Below are positions 35,201 to 43,200 of a stretch of 64,000 nucleotides of DNA, one piece after another (the first letter of the stretch is position 1; each line of letters begins with the position of its first letter). This DNA is from Liolophura sinensis. Lineage: Eukaryota; Mollusca; Polyplacophora; Chitonida; Chitonidae. The position numbers and the translations under genes are program-made. Location: positions 4,327,703 to 4,391,702 of the forward strand of contig NC_088301.1 of assembly GCF_032854445.1 (NCBI RefSeq), given 5' to 3'. The notes beneath the pieces were generated by a model. That model was not told the origin of the DNA. It saw nothing but the letters and a program-made list of their open reading frames with translations, and did not search any database.

Positions 35201-37363
35201 CCTACATTGCTTTTTTGACTGCATGTTCACATCTTGATTGTATAGGCATAGTCACTGGATTAGTGAATAAAACGATGAAGGTAGGTGACTTTCTTTCTTA
35301 TTCTGTCGAATTATTCAAAGTAGGTTGTTCTGTTTATTTTAATATAAATGTTACGTGACGATGGTTTCAGGGGAGATAACCGTCGGGGACATTAGTACGG
35401 TGTTACCATTCCAGAACAGTATAGACGTGATCCAAGTGACGGGTCGAGTGTTGCTAAAGGCCTTGGAACACTCCGTAGCTGCGTACAACCCCCAACAGCC
35501 AGGGGGAGGATTCCTGCAGGTGGCAGGTAATGGACAACGAGGAAACTTTTTTGCACGTGCCTGTTTAATCCAAGATTGCTCTGACGTTTGCAAAATTTTG
35601 TTCGCCCAAAGATGGGCCAACGTCAGAGCGGGCGTCATTTGAAAAGCTGATGCAGTTACCTGCCCTTGTCAAATATGTAGCGGATGTCACCAAGCCGTTC
35701 ACTTTGAGCATCACCATAGAATCTTGGGCCAACAAGGCCTAGGAAATAACCGATGGACATTGTGCTTGTAATACATCGACAGACGAAACGATAAGCAACA
35801 ACTGCGGTAACTGCATCAGGCTTTTAAATGGAAAGAGTGAGTGAGTACTTAGGGTTTCACGTCGTACTTAACAATTTTTCAGTCATATGACAACAAAGGA
35901 CTGGCCTTCCTTGGCCAATCAAAACTTTTGTCAAACCTAACGTCAGAGCAATCTCGGACTAGCGCCTGTTTTTTACAGTTTGAAGCTCAGCCGTGGATGG
36001 TTCATTGTGATTTGTAGAAGCTGGTCGAACTGGCGCAAGTCTGAGTGTCCTTGAACAATATATACATAGTGCATACTGAGGGCTGGAATATCGGGAGTGT
36101 ATGGAAGTAATGTTCTACGAGTGCGGAGTAAAGTGTTGTTTTCTCATCTAAGCTATGGTTGGCTATCTCGGTTTTTTCGTTGCTTTGGCCATTTTTTGCA
36201 ATTATTCATTTATTTGAATAATTCCTTATCATTCCTTTTTCCATCTTCTTGAAAGTATTGTGGCAAGGCTTGCTAATTTAAAAAACAGACGACAGCTTTG
36301 ATGCGCAGAAAGACATTAAAATCTTCACAGGATGACATGTTGCCTTTGCCACTTGATTATTTTATTTATTTATTTGATTGGTGTTTTACGCCGTACTCAA
36401 GAATATTTCACTTATACGACGGCGGCCAGCATTATGATGGGTGGAAAATGGGCAGAGCCCGGGGGAAACCCACGACCATCCGCAGGTTGCTGGAAGAGAG
36501 GAAGCACTTTGTCACGTGAGGAAGTATTACTAATAACACCGTGTTTTAATGACTATTTCTGTCTGTTATTGTTCTCTGTCCAGGTTTGCAGGTTGTGTAC
36601 GACTTAAAACGACCAAGCGAACAGCGTGTGGTTTATGTGCGAGCTCGGTGTCAGCGTTGTGTGATGCCAAAGTACGAGCCAGTTGACCCAGCAGACACCT
36701 ATTCCGTCGTCTTGCCGGGGTTTTTAGTGGATGGCGGAGACGGTTATAACTTTGAGTTGAATGAAGGAGACCGGATTTCAGCAGGTAGTTTCCAAAAAAA
36801 ATCTGTTTTATTTAACAGAAAATCTGTTTATTTTGCAACACATTATTCTCTTAAAGATAGCTCACAAATTCTATTAATTCAACAAAAATATTGTATTAGA
36901 CTAAAAGGATGTTATCTTTGACACAGTATGACGCTGTAACAGCAGATTTTTGTGTTAAAATTAACAGATTATATTTTGAGTGTTTGTCAAATTCTTTACC
37001 TCCAGAAGACCTAGGCTTTAGTATTAAGCTTTGAGATGCTACTTATCCAGATTACATTCTTGCAATGAACACTAAGCTTCTGTACATGTACATGGAGCAA
37101 GCCACTTAAGTTATACCGGTTTGCCTTTTCTGAAATCATTTCCACTCGTTGCAGGTTTTCTGGACTCCGATCTGTTTACACAATTCGTGAAACACCAGTC
37201 TCCAGTGTACAGCAGCCATGAAGGACGAATCCATTTCTGTGGGGAGGAAGATGACACGATTTTCTGTCCCATTACGGCACAGGCGTCAGGACCCGAGCTT
37301 CCACCTGTCATAGTCTGGCTGTCTTTGATGACTGTCAAAGCGCTTTGTTACGTCGTAGTTTAA
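25924..37363 (+). CDS. NT5E-like: Ecto-5'-nucleotidase (CD73-like), gene B, 9 exons
   Basis: Exons: 25924-26259, 27356-27569, 31849-32034, 33334-33531, 33769-33900, 34852-34974, 35371-35526, 36584-36784, 37155-37363. They sum to 1755 nt (584 residues). Exons 2-8 have exactly the same lengths and phases as gene A, so this is a tandem duplicate. Residues 1-21 form a signal peptide. The metal site is complete: HTNDIH, DAGDQYQG, GNHEFD, GHSGY, GGHSHT. The nucleotide-binding residues R349, N386, R391 and F410 are kept, but the second stacking aromatic is Tyr (GGDGY, residue 503) where gene A and vertebrate CD73 have Phe. The C-terminus is hydrophobic (PVIVWLSLMTVKALCYVVV). All splice sites are canonical, cleaner than in gene A. 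Intron 2 is filled by a 3.3-kb array seeded from the exon 2 donor. The predicted role is cell-surface AMP to adenosine hydrolysis. Confidence 0.94.
27356..27569 (+). CDS. Nucleotidase B exon 2 (GNHEFD)
   Basis: Acceptor GTGTTTCAG, then ALGNHEFD; donor G|GTATAG. The last ~13 exon bases (TCTCCAGTCCAG) and the first intron bases recur about 90 times in the following array. Confidence 0.93.
27558..30905. repeat. 37-bp array copying exon 2 end plus splice donor (nucleotidase B)
   Basis: About 90 copies of a unit made of AGACTTCTCCAGTCCAG|GTATCTAG plus TTTATAGTAC. The bar marks the position matching the real exon 2 donor (TCTCCAGTCCAG|GTATAGTAC). Most copies retain CAG|GTA. The array fills most of intron 2. 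Confidence 0.95.
31849..32034 (+). CDS. Nucleotidase B exon 3
   Basis: Strong acceptor CTTCTCTTTCAG, donor G|GTATAT, 186 nt. GHSGY and GGHSHTFLYTG, seven differences from gene A in 62 residues, all in the first part. Confidence 0.93.
32168..32275 (-). mobile_element. Internally deleted SINE in nucleotidase B intron 3
   Basis: ATTT-repeat, central domain (TTTTACGCTGCGCTCAGTAA) and then directly the head end CAGCCACGGAGGCCCC; the middle is missing. Confidence 0.75.
33334..33531 (+). CDS. Nucleotidase B exon 4
   Basis: 198 nt, acceptor TTTCTAAAAG, donor G|GTAAGG. Encodes the linker towards the C-terminal domain (FFFGKFLGFLKV, then SIPEG). Confidence 0.92.
33769..33900 (+). CDS. Nucleotidase B exon 5
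   Basis: 132 nt, acceptor TTTGTTCAG, donor G|GTGAGT. CRLGEC keeps the substrate Arg. Unlike gene A, no array starts at this donor. Confidence 0.93.
34146..34365. repeat. 19-bp minisatellite in nucleotidase B intron 5
   Basis: About 11 copies of GCCATTGGACATGGGATAA. It lies 250 bp after the exon 5 donor and does not resemble the exon. Confidence 0.93.
34852..34974 (+). CDS. Nucleotidase B exon 6 (MNSGGIR)
   Basis: 123 nt, acceptor TTTAATAACAG, donor G|GTAAAT. MNSGGIRSPIEP is very close to the vertebrate CD73 motif. Confidence 0.93.
35371..35526 (+). CDS. Nucleotidase B exon 7
   Basis: 156 nt, acceptor GGTTTCAG, donor G|GTAATG. LPFQNSIDVI carries the first stacking Phe, followed by the LLKALEHSV helix. 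Confidence 0.93.
35830..35905 (-). mobile_element. CACT-tailed repeat end in nucleotidase B intron 7
   Basis: GAGTGAGTGAGTACTTAGGG then AACAATTTTTCAGTCATATG, the reverse complement of the 24185 copy. Confidence 0.7.
36357..36515 (-). mobile_element. SINE fragment in nucleotidase B intron 7
   Basis: ATTT-repeat, then GGTGTTTTACGCCGTACTCA and GACGGCGGCCAGCATTATGA: the tail and central domain in reverse orientation. Confidence 0.85.
36584..36784 (+). CDS. Nucleotidase B exon 8 (GGDGY)
   Basis: 201 nt, acceptor TCTCTGTCCAG, donor G|GTAGTT. Tyr replaces Phe in the GGDGF motif. A hairpin-type MITE sits only about 15 nt beyond the donor. Confidence 0.93.
36799..36970. mobile_element. Hairpin-type MITE, copy 2 (nucleotidase B intron 8)
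   Basis: ATCTGTTTTATTTAACAG at the left and TGTGTTAAAATTAACAGATT at the right, with the shared centre ATTAATTCAACAAAAATATTG. Confidence 0.7.
37155..37363 (+). CDS. Nucleotidase B exon 9 and stop
   Basis: Acceptor CACTCGTTGCAG; TAA at 37361-37363. It starts FLDSDLFT as in gene A but the C-terminal tail is otherwise divergent, keeping only hydrophobicity. Confidence 0.92.
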
Positions 37364-38079
37364 AGGCTGAGAAAAGAGAACTCTTCATTTTGGACAGTGC
37401 TGGACACTGTAGATTTTACAATTGACCTTTGAAATCTTACCATGATGCACATCATATCTTACTATAGCTAACTATAAAAATATGGCATGAATTGAAATGG
37501 TTACTTCCTTGGTGCCTTTTTGAAACTACTATGTAGCATGATGGATATATCCAACAAAAGTGGCTAACCTACATTTATAAGTGACTTCGCTTGAACTGGG
37601 AAAATCAAAAACGCCGCTATGTTTTAATTTTAAATCAAGCCCTCAATTTTAAACACGAAACGCACGACATGTAAAAGCCAGTAAGCGAATCTAGGAGTGC
37701 TGTAAGAACTAAAGCACCTGACATCAGCTTCAAATAGATGAGTCTCTGTTGATATCATTCTGCTAATAGAAGAAACGTTTTTCCTCGTGTCAGGCTTTAA
37801 ACGTGTACATTTATCTTAATATATGCTTAACCTGGATTAGAACAGAAAACCTTTGCTTGCATTGGGTTAGAATATGGCGTTGCCTGATGGACAGAGTTTG
37901 CCTGTCTGAATATAGTCACCATGTCAGTCCTGGTGAATCCATACGCTGGTGATACGAAATCACAACTTAAATAACATTTGCTTAGATATTGAAGTTTAGA
38001 TTCCTTATTTTGATGAGCCGAACACTTGTAGCCTTATATAATGGCCAATCTCCTGAATCCACTGGGTTCTGCCTGCTTT

Positions 38080-38160
38080 TGTTCCACCCTAATGCTGACA
38101 GCCGTCGTATAAGTGACATATTATTGGGCAGGGCGTAAAGCACCGATTAAATCAAATCAA
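38080..38160 (+). mobile_element. Decayed SINE 3' end
   Basis: TTCCACCCTAATGCTGACAG, CCGTCGTATAAGTGA and GGGCGTAAAGCACC match the central domain and tail with many changes. Confidence 0.55.
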
Positions 38161-38535
38161 TTTCTGGAGTTACGAATTATTTCTCAGTAAGCTCCGAAGA
38201 CTGTCCTTCAAAGTATAACAGGCACAAAGGACATGACTCATATCCCGATTTTCATGTGAACCTACTTTCCATTTACATCTCTCACACTTTGTCACGTGAT
38301 CCATTGCCTAAATGTTGTTTTTTTATTTTATCAGTTGTAGGCTTTTGCGATCTTTAGATTGCCATACACTTCACTGTCATTCTTGTATGTTATAAAGCTT
38401 GTACACATATGTACGTTGATGAGTAATGTTTTTTATTTTGTTCTTGAAAAAAATAATACTTTCTTCAGTATTTCACATTTCTGTGTTCCATGTGTTTGTG
38501 CACTGCATATTACAACGAACATGACAGCTTCGGTG

Positions 38536-38715
38536 ACCAAGTGGATTGAAGTCGGGAGAACTGAGATCTAACCCGGGTCGGGTCATACCAAAGTTTTTAA
38601 AAATGATACTTTTGACTGCCACGCTTCGCGCTAAGCACAGAGAGGTTAGAGGGAGGAAACAGGTCCGGTTGGCCTTGTGTCAGCATAATGTGACTGGGTG
38701 GGATGTTACATAAAT
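38536..38715 (+). mobile_element. Second SINE family, copy 1
   Basis: tRNA-like head (GATCTAACCCGGGTCGGGTC) and a downstream core GTCAGCATAATGTGACTGGG. The copy at 39125-39310 has the same parts in reverse orientation. Confidence 0.65.
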
Positions 38716-38916
38716 GAGTGACATATTTTTGTCCTGCAACTTCTTGCTACAATTTCAAAGATAAGAGAACACTCACACGTGAATCCTGTCCTCTTCCTAC
38801 TGCTCACTAATTCTCACATATTCACATGGTTCTGTGCCAGAACCATGTGCGATATGGCTGAAGTATTGCCAGTGTGGCGTTAAGCCCTAATCCTTCATTC
38901 GTTCACATGACACTGA

Positions 38917-39018
38917 TATCAAATGGGACCCTGTTAGATAGCAGTGTGTCAAATGGGACCCTGTTAGATAGCAGTGTGTCAAACGGGACCCTGTTAGATA
39001 GCAGTGTGTCAAATGGGA
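38917..39018. repeat. 30-bp short tandem array
   Basis: Three full copies and a partial one of TCAAATGGGACCCTGTTAGA plus TAGCAGTGTG in the nucleotidase-lipase intergenic region. Confidence 0.9.
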
Positions 39019-39124
39019 CAACCGGCTTATATTCTGCGGCTAATCACTCCGCATAAAAACCGTAGGCCACATTTGAAATATTTCGAGATACAGGAGTAAT
39101 TGCAAAAGTAAAACTCGGCGGAGC

Positions 39125-39310
39125 TGTTAAAAAGCAGACATGACATCCCACCCAGTCACATTATACTGACACCGGGACAACCAGTCCTGTTTCCTTGCTC
39201 TAACCTGTCAGCGCTGAGTGCCTAACGAGTCAGCAACAAGAACCATTTTAATAGTCTTTAGTATGACTCGACCCGGGTTTGATCCCTGGTCTCCCGCAGA
39301 CAAATTGGTT
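39125..39310 (-). mobile_element. Second SINE family, copy 2
   Basis: Reverse orientation: CCCACCCAGTCACATTATAC first and the tRNA-like GACCCGGGTTTGATCCCTGG last. Confidence 0.65.
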
Positions 39311-39605
39311 TAATTCAAGGAGATTGGGTGTTCGAATCAACGCCTTTAGCTGGCTCAGACAGCTCTCTGACGTATTCTCTGTTAACACCAATGTCGAGGT
39401 TTATTCGTGATTGGACTGTGCCTCACTGGAACGCCATGCCGAAAACAATACAGAGGATGTCCCACCCGAACAAGTGGTCAATAGACTGCTGTTTACTGAC
39501 AACACCCGCTAGCCTGGTATACAACCCATAGGCACAACCACCTGTGGGTACAGATAGCAATACAAATCCATAACATCGTTCCATATCGGACATAGGTGAT
39601 CTAAT

Positions 39606-40184
39606 TTAAAATTTGAATGGATTCCTTGCATATTTGAAAGAATGTCGCTTCTCAGATTTTGAAGTATTTAGTGAGTAAGCAGCGCGAAGGCCATACTCGC
39701 CGTCAAATTTCTTTTTAGCCAGCGCAGCAATGGTTGACCCGTCAAAGTCAGGTTTGTAGATTTGTGAACATATTTCTTTAAAAGGAACCTGAAAAAACCC
39801 AAACCACCTAACTACTTTGGGCACAACCAACGCTTCGCCCACGTAGACATTTGCATCGAGCTCATCTACGTAGAGTGCAAACTCTACGATGCATTCTACA
39901 TGTAAGCTATACTCGCATGACCCGAAGATACCTAGCTTATACAACAATATCATAATGATATCAAATGTATACCTTCTCGGTCTACTTTTCCTTGGGATTT
40001 CACCAGATGCCTGGTACCGTGCGAATTCTTTCGGTTGATAAACACAAGTGCTTGTGAAATACCATGCGCTAAGGTTGGTATAAGTGAGAAGTTGTCTTGT
40101 CACAGGACGAGAAGATCGTAGGCGGCAGCCAGCTAGCAAAACTGTTGCAATGGCGCTCTCCACAGCAGTGTATTTCACTGCCAC
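39606..40184 (-). CDS. Unidentified open frame, 192 codons
   Basis: An open minus-strand frame overlapping lipase A exon 1 head to head. Its composition from about residue 60 onward looks protein-like (CEYSLHVECIVEFALYVDEL, KPDFDGSTIAALAKKKFDGE) rather than repeat-derived. I recognise no domain. It may be a transposon or gene remnant or a chance frame; the first ~60 residues, antisense to the lipase signal peptide and upstream sequence, are less convincing. Confidence 0.25.
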   Translation of the reverse strand: MAVKYTAVESAIATVLLAGCRLRSSRPVTRQLLTYTNLSAWYFTSTCVYQPKEFARYQASGEIPRKSRPRRYTFDIIMILLYKLGIFGSCEYSLHVECIVEFALYVDELDANVYVGEALVVPKVVRWFGFFQVPFKEICSQIYKPDFDGSTIAALAKKKFDGEYGLRAAYSLNTSKSEKRHSFKYARNPFKF

Positions 40185-40210
40185 TTTTCTGAATTTAGGA
40201 TTAATTTATG
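40150..40210 (+). CDS. Lipase A exon 1 (signal peptide)
   Basis: ATG GCG CTC then a hydrophobic run ([13 protein letters not shown]), ending G|GTAAGT in phase 1. The start is supported by the same intron phase in lipase B exon 1 and by near-identity with the partial exon at the window's right edge. Confidence 0.85.
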
Positions 40211-43200
40211 GTAAGTGTAAATAACATAACGGACATGTTTTTATATTTGTTTTTCATACTATTGTACTCAGGTTTCTAAGTTTTGGTCGCAAAAGTTCAT
40301 GTTCAGGTCTTGAGTAAAACGCAAACACGCGGAAGCTTACATAGCCACACCTTGCAACCTTACAACACGTTAAAAGCTCTACGAGGCAGAGTGTAGTATA
40401 CTGAAACACCAGTTTGTCAAACATACTCAAAAGCATACGTGTATTTCAGGTATTCTGATCAACAGTGGTCAATCCACAGAGAACTAATGCCAGAATAATG
40501 TGGCCTAAAATAGTCAAATGCCGAATGAATCGACGAAACAAATCAAGATTTGGAGACAATGTATTATGAGAAAACAGTTGACTGTATTCCGTAAATATGC
40601 TGCCTAACTGAATTGAGATTTATGTACACGGTACCTTTCTCTTTGCAAAGTTGTATCTGGGTCTTCCTGCACGAAGTACAAATAGGCCTGTATGTATCTC
40701 TGTCAGAACTGATCCCTGACGCCATCCCATCAGATACTCTTCCCACAATAGACATATAACCTAATCGTTAGCAACTAGTGAAGACCACAGTCCTCAGACT
40801 GATCAGAATACCCTGAATAACAAGCACTGGGTGTTATAGCAGTAAGATTGTCAGAGCATTTGCTAGGTGCCAGGTGTGACGGCTTCACATGAACAGTTTA
40901 TTTGATTCTATTTCACTGGTGTGAGCAATGTACTGTGATAATATTTTTCTTTGGGAACTCCTTGGCTGAGTCGGTCAGCGCGATAGCGCAGCGTAGTGAC
41001 CCAGAAGCCTTTCACCAATGCGGTGGCTTTTAGTTCAAGTCCAGCTCATACTGGCTTCCTCTCTGGCCGTACGTGGGAAGGTCTGCCACCAACCTGCGGA
41101 TGGTCGTGGATTTCGTTTCCACCCACCATAATGCTGGCCGCCGTCGTATAAGTCAAATATTCTTGAGTACAGCGTAACAATCAAATAAATAAATAAATAA
41201 ATAAGTGAATAAATATTTTTCTTAATATATGCACAATGTTTTGCCATCTATTTTTCAATACTATTAATCGCATAATGCAAACCTCCTGCTATCACAAGGT
41301 GATATTTTAACTTTTTCAATAAAACTGACATATTCTTCTCGACCAAATCAAATTTCATAGCGTCATGATTAAGAGAGGTAAACATAACAAGGGAACCCTC
41401 AGGGCATACAAACCTTCACTGAAAATGAAAATAAACTGCAACATCATACCCCACATTTAAGACTAACCCTATTATAAAAAAGGTTTGAGAATTGTAAACA
41501 TCTAATGAGGATTCAGATAGCAGTTTAAAGAATGCAGCAGTACGGATCATACGCGGAACAAGTAAAAGCACATGGCCATTCTTCTGTGTTCGATTTGAAA
41601 TTGCCCTCGAGTCATGTAATTTTTCAAGTTTCATAAAGATTCAAATAAACTGCAGTTGTTTTTTTATTTTTTATGTGACTTTTTCGACAGCTCTGTTCTC
41701 AGGGAAAAACAACGTGTGCTATGACAATTTAGGCTGCTTTGACACATCTTCTCCATTTGACAACGCCTGGAAATATTTGCCGCAATCTCCGGAAAGTGTT
41801 AACGTCAACTTTAAACTGTACACCCGGAACGACCCGGAAACCGGAAAGGTTCTTAACGAGAACGATCCGGACACGGTCACCACCGCAGACTTTGACGCGG
41901 AAAAAGATATCAAGTTTCTCATCCATGGCTACGTGGATCATGGTAACGCTCCATGGGTATTGAACATGTCACGGATGTTCCTCCAGAAGGTAGGTTGTGT
42001 CTGGGCACTGAACATGTCACGGAAGTTCCTCCAGAAGGTAGGTGATGTCTGGGTATTGAACATGTCACGGATGTTCCTCCAGAAGGTAGGTGATGTCTGG
42101 GTATTGAACATGTCACGGATGTTCCTCCAGAAGGTAGGTTGTGTCTGGGCACTGAACATGTCACGGAAGTTCCTCCAGAAGGTAGGTGCTGTCTGGGTAT
42201 TGAACATGTCACGGATGTTCCTCCAGAAGGTAGGTGATGTCTGGGTATTTAACATGTCATAGATGTTCCTCCAGAAGGTACTTTGTGTCTGGGCACTGAA
42301 CATGTCATGGATGTTCCTCCAGAAGGTAGGTGCTGTCTGGGTATTGAACATGTCACGGATGTTCCTCCAGAAGGTAGGTTGTGTATGGGCACTGAACATG
42401 TCACGGAAGTTCCTCCAGAAGGTAGGTGCTGTCTGGGTATTGAACATGTCACGGATGTTCCTCCAGAAGGTAGGTGATGTCTGGGTATTTAACATGTCAT
42501 AGATGTTCCTCCAGAAGGTACTTTGTGTCTGGGCACTGAACATGTCATGGATGTTCCTCTAGAAGGTAGGTGATGTCTGGGTATTGAACATGTCACGGAT
42601 GTTCCTCCAGAAGGTAAGTTTTTTCTGGGTACTGAACATGTCACGGTTACCCCTTCAGAAGGTAGATACTATCTGAGTACTGAATATATGACGACCGTTC
42701 CTTCAGCAGGTAGGTACTATGTGGGTACTATACATGTCACGGCGGTTCCTTCAAAAGGAATGTACTATCTGGGTAATCTAGGCTATCTGGTAAAACTTAC
42801 ACCGGTGTTCGATCCACATCCGACTTTAACACGCACTCTTCCCCAAGGGAACTTAGCAGTTCCCTTGTGACAAAGACTTGTGACAATATTCCGCTCTTCA
42901 TTTGCAGGAGGACTGTAATGTGGTGGCCGTGGACTGGCATGAAGGCGCCCATACATTTTATCCCCAGGCCGTGGCCAACACACGCCTTACAGCAGCCGTT
43001 ACCGCCAAGCTGATCAAGCTGCTCCACACCCAGTTCGGTCTTGACCTTCAATCAGTCCACCTGATTGGTCACAGTTTGGGATCACACATTGCTGGTTATA
43101 TTGGGCACCGCACGCCTGGAATTGGACGAATAACGGGTAAGCTTCCATGACAACTGCATGTCTTGTGCTGAAACATGCTGACATAACCGTAATGATAATG

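Larger units (their letters stand above)
37364..39605. other. Intergenic region between nucleotidase B and lipase A
   Basis: 3' flank of nucleotidase B, three SINE remnants and one 30-bp array. No gene recognised; no clear AATAAA close to the nucleotidase B stop. Confidence 0.6.
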
